This document shows positions 7,708 through 16,683 of a stretch of 64,000 nucleotides of DNA, piece by piece. Position 1 is the first letter of the stretch; every line of letters starts with the position of its first letter. The position numbers and the translations under genes are program-made. The stretch lies in the NCBI GenBank assembly GCA_026125795.1, contig JAHCKM010000005.1:124001-188000 (forward strand). Direction: 5' to 3'. The notes under the pieces are model-generated. The model ran no database searches and was not told where the DNA came from. It saw nothing but the letters and a program-made list of their open reading frames with translations. Source of the DNA: Burkholderiaceae bacterium (GTDB lineage Bacteria; Pseudomonadota; Gammaproteobacteria; Burkholderiales; Burkholderiaceae_C).

Positions 7708-8520
7708 TCACGCCAGCCAGCGCTTGCGGCGCTTGTAGCTCTTGACGTCGCGAAAGCTCTTGCGATCGCCGCCGCCCATGCCGAGATAGAACTCCTTCAC
7801 GTCCTCGTTCTCGCGCAGATCGGCGGCGGCACCGTCCATCACGACGCGGCCGTTTTCCAGGATGTAGCCGTAGTCGGCATAGCGCAGCGCCATGTTGGTG
7901 TTCTGCTCGGCGAGCAGAAAGGTGACGCGTTCCTTGGTGTTGAGGTCGCGCACGATCTCGAACACCTCTTGCACGATCTGCGGCGCCAGGCCCATCGAGG
8001 GTTCGTCGAGCAGGACCATCTTCGGGTTGGCCATCAGCGCGCGGCCGATGGCGCACATCTGCTGTTCGCCGCCCGAGGTGTAGGCGGCCTGGGCGCTGCG
8101 CCGCGTCTTCAGGCGCGGGAAGTAGGCATAGACCTTTTCCAGCGTGGCATCGACGGCGGCCTTGCCGTCCTTGCGCGTGTAGGCGCCGGTGAGCAGGTTT
8201 TCTTCGATGGTGAGGTGCGCGAAGCAGTGGCGCCCTTCCATCACCTGGATCACGCCGCGGTCGACCATCTCGGCCGTGGAGAGCTTCTCGATGCGCTCGC
8301 CGCGCAGCTCGATCGAGCCCTTGGTGACCTCGCCGCGCTCGCCGGCCAGCAGGTTGCTGACCGCGCGCAAGGTGGTGGTCTTGCCCGCGCCGTTGCCGCC
8401 GAGCAGCGCCACGATGCGCCCCTCGGGCACCTGCAGCGACACGCCCTTGAGCACGAGGATCACGTGGTTGTAGATCACCTCGATGCCGCTGACGTTGAGC
8501 AGGACGGAGTTGGCAGACAT
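7708..8520 (-). CDS. livF: Branched-chain-type ABC transporter ATPase LivF
   Basis: A 270-residue ATPase of the hydrophobic amino acid uptake family. The Walker A loop is GGNGAGKTTT, the signature TSGGEQQMCAIGRAL and the Walker B VLLDEPSMGL. LivF dimerises with LivG under the LivH/LivM permease. The open frame extends to 8646, but homology begins at MSANSVLLNV, giving the start at 8520. The C-terminal tail (SFRDVKSYKRRKRWL) is unusually basic. It is separated from livK by 144 bases holding several hairpins, unlike the tight joins elsewhere in the operon. Confidence 0.9.
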   Translation of the reverse strand: MSANSVLLNVSGIEVIYNHVILVLKGVSLQVPEGRIVALLGGNGAGKTTTLRAVSNLLAGERGEVTKGSIELRGERIEKLSTAEMVDRGVIQVMEGRHCFAHLTIEENLLTGAYTRKDGKAAVDATLEKVYAYFPRLKTRRSAQAAYTSGGEQQMCAIGRALMANPKMVLLDEPSMGLAPQIVQEVFEIVRDLNTKERVTFLLAEQNTNMALRYADYGYILENGRVVMDGAAADLRENEDVKEFYLGMGGGDRKSFRDVKSYKRRKRWLA

Positions 8521-8535
8521 GGCAGCTTGCGTTGA

Positions 8536-8609
8536 CTCTTCAAAGCGCCGTACCCGGCGCTTTGAAGAGGGCTCCGTCAGGAGCCCAGCCCTCCCTCTTG
8601 GAGGGAGGG
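8536..8609. repeat. Three adjacent hairpins upstream of livF
   Basis: Inverted repeats at 8536-8550/8555-8569 (perfect 15-bp stem, TACC loop), 8570-8575/8580-8585 (GGCTCC/GGAGCC) and 8589-8597/8601-8609 (CCCTCCCTC/GAGGGAGGG) fill most of the livK-livF gap. No T run follows on the minus strand. They may protect the upstream livK mRNA or tune livF expression. Confidence 0.7.
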
Positions 8610-8638
8610 GAGGGAGGGAGCTAAACGTTCGGCAGATC

Positions 8639-8678
8639 ACTGCCAACGTGATCGCCCCTGGCGATCACGACTGGCAGT
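8639..8678 (-). terminator. Hairpin spanning the livK stop codon
   Basis: GTGATCGCC (8648-8656) pairs with GGCGATCAC (8660-8668) around a three-base loop. ACTGCCA further out can pair with its partner near 8672-8678. The structure includes the livK stop (8665-8667). There is no U tract, so it looks more like an mRNA-stabilising or attenuating hairpin than a full terminator. This would let the binding protein be made in excess over the downstream genes. Confidence 0.5.
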
Positions 8679-9996
8679 CCTCCGGCGACCGTCGTGTGAG
8701 CTTCTTCTCGCCAGCGTATTTGTCCGCCGCCTGCTTGATCATCGGCTTGATGATCGACTGGTCGGCCTGATACCAGTCCGACGTGAACTCCCACTTGCTG
8801 CCGTTCCAGGTGTGCACGCGCGCCCACACGTCGCCGCGGTGGTCGGCGCAGCTCGTGCTGATGGGCTTGAGCACGCCGGCAAAACCGAGCGCGTCGAGCT
8901 TCTTCTGGTCGAGCGCCAGGTTCTCCAGCCCCCAGCGCACCTGCTCGCCGTTGACCACCTTGCCTTTGCCGAAGCGCTCCTGCGCACGTCGCACGCCTTC
9001 GGTGGACAGCATCGCCGCCATCAGGCCGCGCATGTACAGCACGCTGCCCACTTCCTCCTTCGGACCGGTGCCCTGGCCCTTGGCATGCACCAGGTCGAGC
9101 ACTTCCTTCACCACCTTGGCGTTGGGCTCGGCGCCGTGCTGCAGTGCCAGGCCGTGGTAGCCCTTGGCGCCGTCGCCGACGTCCTTCACATCCGGCTCGG
9201 CCGCGGCCCACCACACGCCGTACATCTTGTCGCGCGGATAACCCGTGGCCACTGCCTCCTTGATCGCGGTGGAGTTCATCACGCCCCAGCCCCACAGCAG
9301 CACGTAGTCGGGCCGGTTCTGGCGGATCTGCAGCCAGGTGGCTTTCTGCTCGATGCCGGGGTGGGCGACCGGCAGCAGTTGCAGGTCGAAGCCGTTCATC
9401 TTGCTGCGCTCCTGCAGCAGCGCGATCGGCTCCTTGCCGTACGGGCTGTCGTGGTAGACCAGCGCGATCTTCTTGCCCTTGAGCTTGTCGAGGCCGCCTT
9501 CCTTCTTGCCGATGTGCTGGATCAGCACGTCGGCGGCGTCCCAGTAGGTGCCGGTGAGCGGGAAGTTCCACTTGAACACCATGCCGTCGGTGCTCTCGCT
9601 GCGGCCGTAGCCGGCGGTGATCAATGGGATCTTGTCGGTGGGCACCTTTTCGGTCAGCGCGAACGTGATGCCGGTGGACAGCGGGTGGATCACGCTGGCG
9701 CCGCGGCTCTTCAGACGCTCGTAGCACTCCACACCCTTGTCCGTGGCGTAGCCGGTCTCGCACTCCTCCCAGGTGACTTTCACGCCGTTGATGCCGCCCT
9801 TGGCGTTGATCAGCTTGAGGTAGTCGACGTAGCCGTTGGCAAACGGCACGCCGTTGGGTGCGTAGGCGCCGGTGCGATACGACAGCACCGGGAAGAACTG
9901 CTCCTTGGCCTGCGCGAACGCAGGCGCCGAGGTGAGCACGGCCGTTGTGCTGGCGGCGGCGATGGCCGCTGCGAGGGCGAGGGATCTGAACTTCAT
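8665..9996 (-). CDS. livK: ABC transporter periplasmic substrate-binding protein, LivJ/LivK type
   Basis: A 443-residue binding protein of the type 1 periplasmic fold used by branched-chain amino acid and aromatic acid importers. Residues 1-28 are a Sec signal peptide (ending SAPAFA|QAKEQ). The mature part has the expected pattern, for example GYVDYLKLINAKGGINGVKV and PLSTGITFALTEKVPTDKIP. The start at 9996 is supported by GGAGG (10002-10006 on the complement); an upstream in-frame start at 10026 would put ten residues before the signal peptide. The residues do not reveal the ligand. The two ligase genes in the same operon hint at a carboxylic acid rather than an ordinary amino acid. Confidence 0.88.
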   Translation of the reverse strand: MKFRSLALAAAIAAASTTAVLTSAPAFAQAKEQFFPVLSYRTGAYAPNGVPFANGYVDYLKLINAKGGINGVKVTWEECETGYATDKGVECYERLKSRGASVIHPLSTGITFALTEKVPTDKIPLITAGYGRSESTDGMVFKWNFPLTGTYWDAADVLIQHIGKKEGGLDKLKGKKIALVYHDSPYGKEPIALLQERSKMNGFDLQLLPVAHPGIEQKATWLQIRQNRPDYVLLWGWGVMNSTAIKEAVATGYPRDKMYGVWWAAAEPDVKDVGDGAKGYHGLALQHGAEPNAKVVKEVLDLVHAKGQGTGPKEEVGSVLYMRGLMAAMLSTEGVRRAQERFGKGKVVNGEQVRWGLENLALDQKKLDALGFAGVLKPISTSCADHRGDVWARVHTWNGSKWEFTSDWYQADQSIIKPMIKQAADKYAGEKKLTRRSPEDCQS

Positions 9997-10087
9997 GTTT
10001 GCCTCCAGGGTTTGAGTCTGATTCAACGGACAACAGGCACCCGTGGGTGCACGCGAGAACGGCGAGTCAAGGGTTGATACGGATGGG

Positions 10088-11152
10088 TCAGTGCGGGAAT
10101 GGCCAGAGCCTGAGCTTCTCCTTGCCGATGGACCACAGGCGTGCCAGGCCGTGCGGCTCGACGATCAGGAAGAACACGATCAACGCGCCGAAGATCATGA
10201 ACGTGAGGTGCGACGCGGTGGCGGTGTCGATCGGAATGCCGAACAGGATCGGCGCGTTGTCGAGCACGATCGGCACGATCACGATGAATGCGGCGCCGAA
10301 GAAGCTGCCCATGATCGAACCGAGCCCGCCGATGATCACCATGAACAGCAGCTGGAACGAACGGTCGATGTTGAATGCGGCCGGCTCCCACCCGCCGAGG
10401 TAGACAAAGCCCCACAACGCGCCGGCCACGCCGACGAAGAACGAGCTGACCGCGAACGCGGTGAGCTTGGCGTAGACCGGCCGGATGCCGATCACCGAGG
10501 CCGCCACGTCCATGTCGCGGATGGCCATCCACTCGCGGCCGATGTGGCTGCGCACCAGGTTCTTGGCCACCAGCGCGAACACCGCGACGAAGCCGAGGCA
10601 GAACAGGTATTTCTCGGCCGGGGTGTTGATGATCCAGCCGAACAGGTTGAGCTCGCCGACGTTGACCGAGCCCGATGACGAGTTGTTGGTGAACCAGGGA
10701 ATGCGCAGAAACGCCCAGTCGCAGAAGAACTGCGCCGCCAGCGTGGCCACCGCGAGGTAGAGGCCCTTGATGCGCAGGGACGGGATGCCGAACAGCACGC
10801 CGACCACGGTGGCGCACACACCGCCGAGCAGGATCGCCAGCACCATCGGCATGCCGTCGATGCGGATCAGGAAGTTGTAGGCCGCGTAGGCACCCACCGC
10901 CATGAAGCCGCCGGTGCCCAACGAGATCTGCCCGCAGTAGCCCACCAGGATGTTCAGGCCGAGCGCCGCCAGCGACAGGATGAGAAACGGGATCAGGATG
11001 GCGCGGAACAGGTACTCGGTGGCCAGGAACGGCACCGCGGCGAACGCGAACGCCAGCAGCACGAGGATCAGCAACCGGTCCTGTGCGATCGGAAAGATCT
11101 GCTGGTCCGACCCGTAGGTGGTCTTGAATTGACCGTTTTCTCTATAGAGCAT
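10088..11152 (-). CDS. livM: Branched-chain-type ABC transporter permease LivM
   Basis: A 354-residue inner-membrane permease with about nine hydrophobic helices. LGLNILVGYCGQISLGTGGF and the EWMAIRDMDVAASVIGI coupling-helix region are typical of LivM. It partners with LivH, whose stop codon lies two bases upstream of this start. The gene is followed by livK after about 90 bases. Length and hydropathy are normal. Confidence 0.92.
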   Translation of the reverse strand: MLYRENGQFKTTYGSDQQIFPIAQDRLLILVLLAFAFAAVPFLATEYLFRAILIPFLILSLAALGLNILVGYCGQISLGTGGFMAVGAYAAYNFLIRIDGMPMVLAILLGGVCATVVGVLFGIPSLRIKGLYLAVATLAAQFFCDWAFLRIPWFTNNSSSGSVNVGELNLFGWIINTPAEKYLFCLGFVAVFALVAKNLVRSHIGREWMAIRDMDVAASVIGIRPVYAKLTAFAVSSFFVGVAGALWGFVYLGGWEPAAFNIDRSFQLLFMVIIGGLGSIMGSFFGAAFIVIVPIVLDNAPILFGIPIDTATASHLTFMIFGALIVFFLIVEPHGLARLWSIGKEKLRLWPFPH

Positions 11153-11154
11153 GG

Positions 11155-12084
11155 TCAGACCCGGTCAATGATCTTTTCCCCGAACAGACCCTGCGGCCTG
11201 ACGAGAAGTACCAGCAACACCACGACGTAGCCGAACCAGATCTCGATGCCGCCGCCGATCATCGGGCCGATGAAAACCTCGGACAGCTTCTCGCCCATGC
11301 CGAGCAGCAGGCCGCCGACGATCGCGCCGGGCACCGACGTGAGGCCGCCCAGGATCACCACCGGCAGTGCCTTCAACGCGAGCACCGACAGCGAGAACTG
11401 CACGCCGAGCTTGCTGCCCCAGATGATGCCGGCCACCAGCGCGACGAAGCCGGCCACGCTCCACACGATGACCCACACGCGCGACAGCGGGATGCCGATC
11501 GACTGCGCGGCCTGGTGGTCGTCGGCCACGGCGCGCAGCGCGCGTCCGGTGCCGGTGTACTGGAAGAACATCGTCAGCACGATCACCAGCGCGGCGGCGA
11601 TCACCGCCGCGTAGAGATCTTCCTTGTTGACCAGCACGCCGCCCTGGAACGCGCTCTCGAGCAGGAACATCGGGTCCTTGGGCAGCCCGATGTCGATCTT
11701 GTAGATGTCGCTGCCGAACACGGTCTGGCCGAATCCGTCCATGAAGTAGGTGATGCCGAGCGTGGCCATCAGCAGCGTGATGCCCTCCTGGTTGACCAGC
11801 TTGCCGAGCACGAAGCGCTCGATCACCCAGGCCACCGCGATCATCAGCGCCATCGCCGCGACGAAGGCCAGCAGATTGCCCAGCAGCTTGCTGTCGAAGC
11901 CCAGACTCTGGGGAATCCACTCGGCGAAGCGCGCCATCGCCAGCGCCGCAAACAACACCATCGCGCCTTGCGCGAAGTTGAACACGCCCGAGGCCTTGAA
12001 GATCAGCACGAAGCCGAGCGCGACCAGCGAGTACAGCATGCCGGTCATCAGGCCGCCGATCAGGGTTTCGAGGAAGAAGCCCAT
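11155..12084 (-). CDS. livH: Branched-chain-type ABC transporter permease LivH
   Basis: A 309-residue permease with about eight membrane helices. The start MGFFLETLIGGLMTGMLYSL and the later VWSVAGFVALVAGIIWGSKL are characteristic of LivH. The same frame stays open far upstream through livG, but the start at 12084 is fixed by the family N-terminus. It lies between livG (17 bases upstream) and livM (two bases downstream) and forms the permease heterodimer with LivM. Confidence 0.92.
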   Translation of the reverse strand: MGFFLETLIGGLMTGMLYSLVALGFVLIFKASGVFNFAQGAMVLFAALAMARFAEWIPQSLGFDSKLLGNLLAFVAAMALMIAVAWVIERFVLGKLVNQEGITLLMATLGITYFMDGFGQTVFGSDIYKIDIGLPKDPMFLLESAFQGGVLVNKEDLYAAVIAAALVIVLTMFFQYTGTGRALRAVADDHQAAQSIGIPLSRVWVIVWSVAGFVALVAGIIWGSKLGVQFSLSVLALKALPVVILGGLTSVPGAIVGGLLLGMGEKLSEVFIGPMIGGGIEIWFGYVVVLLVLLVRPQGLFGEKIIDRV

Positions 12085-12101
12085 CGTGTCGCCTTTGGGT
12101 T

Positions 12102-12890
12102 TCAGTGCACCGTGCCGAGGTAGGCGCTGATCACCTCGGGGTTGTTGCGCACGTCGTTCGGCACGCCGTCGCCGATCTTGCGGCCGTAGTCGAGCACCAC
12201 CACGCGGTCGGAGATGTCCATCACCACGCCCATGTCGTGCTCGATCAGCACGATGGTGGTGCCGAACTCGTCGTTGACGTCGAGCACGAAGCGACACATG
12301 TCCTGCTTCTCCTCGACGTTCATGCCGGCCATCGGCTCGTCGAGCAGCAGCACCTGCGGCTCCATCGCCAGCGCGCGGCCGAGGTCCACGCGCTTTTGCA
12401 GGCCGTAGGGCAGGCGGCCCACCGGTGTCTTGCGGTAGGGCTGGATCTCGAGGAAATCGATGATGCGCTCGACGAACTCGCGGTGCGCCATCTCCTCGCG
12501 TTGCGCGCCCGGCAGCCTCAGGGCCTGCTGGAAGATGTTGCTCTTCATCTTCAGGTTGCGGCCCGACATGAGGTTGTCGATCACGTTCATGCCCTTGAAC
12601 AGCGCCAGGTTCTGGAACGTGCGCGCAATGCCCATCTCGGCGACCTGGCGCGGATTCATGTGGCTGAAGGTGCGGCCGCGAAAGGTGATGGTGCCCTGCT
12701 GCGGCTGGTAGACGCCGTTGATGCAATTGAGCATCGAGCTCTTGCCGGCGCCGTTGGGACCGATGATGGCGCGGATCTCGTGCTCGCGCACATCGAAGCT
12801 GATGTCGGCCAGCGCCTTGACGCCGCCGAAGCTCAAGCTGATGTTCTTGACGTCGAGCACGACGTCGCCGATGTGCCGGGTATTGGTCAT
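12102..12890 (-). CDS. livG: Branched-chain-type ABC transporter ATPase LivG
   Basis: A 262-residue ATPase with Walker A GPNGAGKSSM, the LivG-typical GIARTFQNLALFKGMNVIDN segment and Walker B VLLLDEPMAGM. The signature region reads GRLPYGLQKRVDLGRAL, with PYG in place of the classic SGG, a known LivG variation. Its ATG overlaps the stop of the upstream acyl-CoA ligase by four bases, so the two are translationally coupled. It works with LivF to energise uptake. Confidence 0.92.
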   Translation of the reverse strand: MTNTRHIGDVVLDVKNISLSFGGVKALADISFDVREHEIRAIIGPNGAGKSSMLNCINGVYQPQQGTITFRGRTFSHMNPRQVAEMGIARTFQNLALFKGMNVIDNLMSGRNLKMKSNIFQQALRLPGAQREEMAHREFVERIIDFLEIQPYRKTPVGRLPYGLQKRVDLGRALAMEPQVLLLDEPMAGMNVEEKQDMCRFVLDVNDEFGTTIVLIEHDMGVVMDISDRVVVLDYGRKIGDGVPNDVRNNPEVISAYLGTVH

Positions 12891-14857
12891 GCGGCCCGCT
12901 TCAGCGCGGGGAAGGTTCTGACGTCGATGATCTTCAGGGTCGCCGACACGGCGCCGGTGCGGCCGTCCTCGAACTTGACCGCGGTCTCGATGAACTGCTC
13001 GCTCTTGCCGCCGTACAGCGCATCGACGAGCACCTGGTACTTCTCGCCGATGTGGCCGCGACGGACCTTGCGCGTGCGGGTGAGCTCGCCGTCGTCGGCG
13101 TCGAGCTCCTTGTGCAGGATCAGGAAGCGGCAGATCTGGCTGCCGGCGAGGCGCTCGTCGGCCGCCAGGTCGGCGTTGACCTGCTCGACGCACTCGCGGA
13201 TCAGGTTGAACACCTCGGGCTTGCTTGCCAGATCGGTGTATCCGGCATAGGGCAGGTTGCGCTTCTCGGCCCAGTTGCCGACCGCATCGAAGTCGATGTT
13301 GATGAAGGCGCACACCTTCTCGCGCTTGTCGCCGAATGCCACCGCTTCCTTGATGTACGGAAAGAACTTGAGCTTGTTCTCGACGTACTTGGGCGCGAAC
13401 ATCGCGCCGTCGTTCGGGCCGCCCATGATGCGGCCGACGTCCTTGGCGCGGTCGATGATCTTCAGGTGGCCGGTGGCATCGAGGAAACCGGCGTCGCCGG
13501 TGTGGTACCAGCCGTCGCGCGTGAGCACCTCGGCGGTGGCCTGCGGGTTCTTGTAATACTGCTTCAGCAAGCCGGGCGACTTGACCAGGATCTCGCCGGA
13601 ATCGGTCACCTTGATCTCGACGCCGTCGATCGGAACGCCGACGGTGTCGGCCTTGACCTCGTGGTCGGGCTGCAGGCAGACGAACACCGCGGTCTCGGTC
13701 GAGCCGTAGAGCTGCTTCAGGTTGACGCCGATCGAGCGGTAGAAGGTGAACAGGTCGGGCCCGATCGCTTCGCCGGCGGTGTAGGCCACGCGCACGCGCG
13801 AGAACCCCAGCGTGTTGCGCAGCGGGCCGAAGATGAGCACGTCGCCGAGCCGGTACTTGAGCCGGTCCAGCGTCGATACCGGCTTGCCGTCCATCAGCGC
13901 CGGACCGACGCGGCGTGCCACCGCCATGCAGGTCTTGTACAACCAGCGCTTGAGCGCGCTGGCGTCTTCCATGCGGATCGTCACGCTGGTGAGCAGGCCT
14001 TCGAAGATGCGCGGCGGCGCGAAGTAATACGTGGGACCGATCTCCTTCAGGTCGATCGTCACGGTCGAGGCCGACTCCGGGCAATTGACGATGTAGCCGC
14101 AGGCCAGCCACTGCGCATAGCTGAAGATGTTCTGGCCGATCCATGCCGGCGGCATGTAGGCCAGCACCTCTTCGCGCTCGGTGAGCTTGTCGAAGACCTT
14201 GCCGGCGGTGGCGCGGTCCAGCAGCGTGAAATGCGTGTGCACCACGCCCTTCGGGTTGCCGGTGGTGCCCGACGTGAAGAACATCGCCGCCACGTCGTGC
14301 TCGTTGCCTTTGGCCACCTCGGTGTCGAAGAAGCCGGGGTGCGCCGTGTCGTGCGCTCGTCCGGCGTCGATCAGCTGGTCGAGCGACGTCAGGCCGTCTT
14401 CCTGGTAGTTGCGCAGTCCGCGCGGATCGTCGTACCAGATGCGCTGCAGCTGCGGACACTGGGCGCGCAGCTCGAGCAGCTTGTCGACCTGCTCCTGGTC
14501 TTCGACGATCGCGAATCGCACCTCGGCGTTGTTGATCGGGAACACGAACTCGGAGGCAACGGCGTCCTGGTACAAGGGCACCGGGATGCCGCCGAGCGAC
14601 TGCGCGGCAAGCATCGACGCATAGAGCCGCGGCCGGTTTTCCCCCACCACCACCAGGTGTTCGCCGCGCGTGAAGCCGGCTTGGGCCAAGCCGCAGGCGA
14701 GATGGCGCACCAACTGGGCCAGCTGTGCCCAGGTGATGGTCTGCCAGATGCCGAAGCTCTTCTCGCGCAGCGCCGGCGCGTCGGGCCTTGCCTGCGCGTG
14801 CGCGAGCATCGTTTGCGGAAACGTAGCAGGCACGGGACGCGCTCCTTGCGAGGGCAT
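12887..14857 (-). CDS. AMP-dependent acyl-CoA synthetase (long-chain FadD15-like)
   Basis: A 656-residue ANL ligase. The ATP-binding P-loop is FFTSGTTGNPKG, the adenylate-binding segment is YGSTE, and YHTGDAGFLD carries the ribose-binding Asp. The size and the C-terminal extension resemble eukaryote-like long-chain acyl-CoA synthetases of the FadD15/ACSBG type. It should form a CoA thioester from a carboxylic acid, ATP and CoA. The open frame runs upstream to 15187, but the start at 14857 matches the family. A TAGCAT -10-like hexamer ten bases upstream (14868-14873) and no ribosome binding site suggest a very short leader. It is the first gene of the eight-gene liv operon. Confidence 0.9.
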   Translation of the reverse strand: MPSQGARPVPATFPQTMLAHAQARPDAPALREKSFGIWQTITWAQLAQLVRHLACGLAQAGFTRGEHLVVVGENRPRLYASMLAAQSLGGIPVPLYQDAVASEFVFPINNAEVRFAIVEDQEQVDKLLELRAQCPQLQRIWYDDPRGLRNYQEDGLTSLDQLIDAGRAHDTAHPGFFDTEVAKGNEHDVAAMFFTSGTTGNPKGVVHTHFTLLDRATAGKVFDKLTEREEVLAYMPPAWIGQNIFSYAQWLACGYIVNCPESASTVTIDLKEIGPTYYFAPPRIFEGLLTSVTIRMEDASALKRWLYKTCMAVARRVGPALMDGKPVSTLDRLKYRLGDVLIFGPLRNTLGFSRVRVAYTAGEAIGPDLFTFYRSIGVNLKQLYGSTETAVFVCLQPDHEVKADTVGVPIDGVEIKVTDSGEILVKSPGLLKQYYKNPQATAEVLTRDGWYHTGDAGFLDATGHLKIIDRAKDVGRIMGGPNDGAMFAPKYVENKLKFFPYIKEAVAFGDKREKVCAFINIDFDAVGNWAEKRNLPYAGYTDLASKPEVFNLIRECVEQVNADLAADERLAGSQICRFLILHKELDADDGELTRTRKVRRGHIGEKYQVLVDALYGGKSEQFIETAVKFEDGRTGAVSATLKIIDVRTFPALKRAA

Positions 14858-14867
14858 GAGGGTTGCG

Positions 14868-14873
14868 ATGCTA
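14868..14873 (-). promoter_or_regulatory. -10-like hexamer of the liv/acyl-CoA ligase operon
   Basis: TAGCAT on the minus strand lies ten bases before the ligase ATG. No convincing -35 is seen, so an activator may be needed; the divergent Crp/Fnr-type protein is a natural candidate. Confidence 0.4.
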
Positions 14874-14996
14874 GGCCCAGGTTTGACGTTTGGCTGTCTA
14901 TCTGACGACAATCCTAGGGTCCATCCCCATCGGTCTTTCCCCAGTGAGCCCGTATTCAAAGCGCTCACGAGCCGCAGCGCGCCGCGCGGAGGTTGC

Positions 14997-15722
14997 ATGA
15001 GCGAGCTCCACCTGTCGTCGGCTTCGGCGTTGCTGGCACGCTCGCGACAACCGACGGCCGAGGAGCTCTCGGGCGTCCCGTGGCTGGCGACCTTGACGCC
15101 CGAGGAAGCCGCGGTTGCTGCAGCCGACTTGCGGGTGCTGCAGGCCGAGCCGGGCGAGTACGTGTGCCGCGTCGGCCGGCCGGTCACCTACTGGCTCGGG
15201 CTGATCGACGGCCTGCTGAAGATGAGCAACGAGAGCGACCTCGGCATGCCCGTGACGTTCACCGGCCTGCCGCCCGGCGGCTGGTTTGGCGAGGGCACGG
15301 TGCTCAAGCACGAGCCGTATCGCTACAACATCCAGGCGCTGCGGCGCAGCCTGGTGGCGGGCATCACGGTGCCGACCTTCGACTGGCTGATCGAGCGCTC
15401 GATCGGCTTCAACCGCTTCATCATGCGCCAGCTCAACGAGCGACTCGGCCAGTTCATCGCCGCGCGCGAGATCGATCGCCTGAGCGACCCCGACGTGCGC
15501 GTGGCGCGCAGCCTGGCATCGCTGTTCCATCCGATCCTCTATCCCGGTGTCGGCGATCTGCTGCGCATCACGCAACAGGAACTGGGTTATCTCGTCGGGC
15601 TGTCGCGCCAGCGGGTGAACCAGGCGCTGCGCTCGCTGCAGGGCCGCGAGCTGATTCGCGTCGAGTACGGCGGCGTGCGTGTGCTCGATCTGGAAGGGCT
15701 GCGCCGTTTCCGGCCGATGTAA
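14997..15722 (+). CDS. Crp/Fnr-family transcriptional regulator
   Basis: A 241-residue regulator with an N-terminal cyclic-nucleotide-binding-like beta barrel (about 25-145) and a C-terminal winged helix (about 160-235). The recognition helix lies in ITQQELGYLVGLSRQRVNQA. The FNR-type N-terminal cysteine cluster is absent, so it is not an oxygen-sensing FNR, and no clear cAMP-binding signature is visible. The start is supported by GGAGG at 14988-14992. It faces the acyl-CoA ligase/liv operon across 139 bases and may regulate it, which is inference from position. Confidence 0.87.
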   Translation: MSELHLSSASALLARSRQPTAEELSGVPWLATLTPEEAAVAAADLRVLQAEPGEYVCRVGRPVTYWLGLIDGLLKMSNESDLGMPVTFTGLPPGGWFGEGTVLKHEPYRYNIQALRRSLVAGITVPTFDWLIERSIGFNRFIMRQLNERLGQFIAAREIDRLSDPDVRVARSLASLFHPILYPGVGDLLRITQQELGYLVGLSRQRVNQALRSLQGRELIRVEYGGVRVLDLEGLRRFRPM

Positions 15723-15782
15723 GTGGTGCAGCGGATCACGCGGCCGCTTGGGAGTGGCCCGGCGCTGGCCGCGCAGCGCTCA

Positions 15783-16676
15783 CTAACCGTTGACGATCCC
15801 TGCCGCGACGTGCCCCGACGGCACGTGGACCGCCGCGCCATCGACATGGCCGGTCTGGTCGTCGAAGAAGAAGTCGGGCTCGAACTCGCGCAGGAACTCG
15901 CCTTTGCTCAGGCCGCCAAGAAACATCGCCTCGTCGACTTCGATGCGCCAGTCCATCAGCGTGCGGATGGCGCGTTCGTGCGCCGGCGCGCTGCGCGCGG
16001 TGACCAGCGCGGTGCGGATGCGCATGTCGCGCGGCGGCGTGCGTTGCAGCCGGTGCAGTGCCTCCAGCAACGGCTTGAACGGGCCCGGCGCCAGCGGCGT
16101 CGTTGAACGTTCGAACTCGTGGGTGTGGAACGCGTCGAGCCCCTGCAGCTGGTACACGCGCTCGGCTTCGTCGGAAAACAACACCGCGTCGCCGTCGAAC
16201 GCGATGCGCACCTCGCTCGGATGGGCGTCGGAGGCGCGTGCGCTGTGCGGGTAGACGCGGGCCGCGGGCACGCCGGCATCGAGCGCCGAGCGCACGTCGG
16301 CTTCGTTGGCCGACAGGAACAAGTTGGCATTGAGCGGGCGCAGATAGCGCCAAGGCGGCTGGCCGCGGGTGAAAACGCCGCGTTGCACCGGCAGCCTGAA
16401 GTGCCGCGCGGAGCGGAACACGCGCATGCCGGAGACCGGGTCGTTGCGCGACAGAATCACCACCTCGACCAGAGGCGCATCAAGGTTGAACGCCAACAGC
16501 TTGTGGACCAGTGAAAAAGCCACGCCCGGGCGCGCCGGCTGCTCGAGCCGCTGCAACTGCAGCTGCATGTAGGCGCGATCATCGCTGGCCTCGAAGACCT
16601 GGTTTTCCTCCTCGAAGTCGAACAGGGCGCGCGACGAGATCGCGACCACGAGTTGGCCTTCGAGACTGGCGGGCAT
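15783..16676 (-). CDS. 5'-nucleotidase (cytosolic NT5C1-like family)
   Basis: A protein of about 297 residues matching the bacterial 5'-nucleotidase family PF06189. Recognisable parts are LVVAISSRALFDFEEEN near the start, the acidic IAFDGDAVLFSDEAE and MFLGGLSKGEFLREFEPDFFFDDQ near the end. These supply the HAD-like metal and nucleophile aspartates. It should dephosphorylate nucleoside monophosphates in the cytoplasm. Two in-frame ATGs exist, at 16688 and 16676. I prefer 16676 because TATGAT (16684-16689, minus strand) looks like a -10 box and overlaps the earlier ATG. The gene runs towards the Crp/Fnr gene and diverges from the cyclase gene. Confidence 0.82.
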   Translation of the reverse strand: MPASLEGQLVVAISSRALFDFEEENQVFEASDDRAYMQLQLQRLEQPARPGVAFSLVHKLLAFNLDAPLVEVVILSRNDPVSGMRVFRSARHFRLPVQRGVFTRGQPPWRYLRPLNANLFLSANEADVRSALDAGVPAARVYPHSARASDAHPSEVRIAFDGDAVLFSDEAERVYQLQGLDAFHTHEFERSTTPLAPGPFKPLLEALHRLQRTPPRDMRIRTALVTARSAPAHERAIRTLMDWRIEVDEAMFLGGLSKGEFLREFEPDFFFDDQTGHVDGAAVHVPSGHVAAGIVNG

Positions 16677-16683
16677 GTGCGGA

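Noticed and set aside
11155-12726. Possible fusion of LivG and LivH in one frame
   Set aside because: The livH frame stays open upstream, but LivG is encoded in another frame there and LivH has a clear own start at 12084.
13052-14905. Plus-strand frame of about 617 codons opposite the acyl-CoA ligase
   Set aside because: Shadow frame rich in Arg, His and Gly, without domains; the minus-strand ligase is clear.
14858-14996. FNR/CRP binding site in front of the liv operon
   Set aside because: No TTGAT-N4-ATCAA or TGTGA-N6-TCACA palindrome is visible in this gap.
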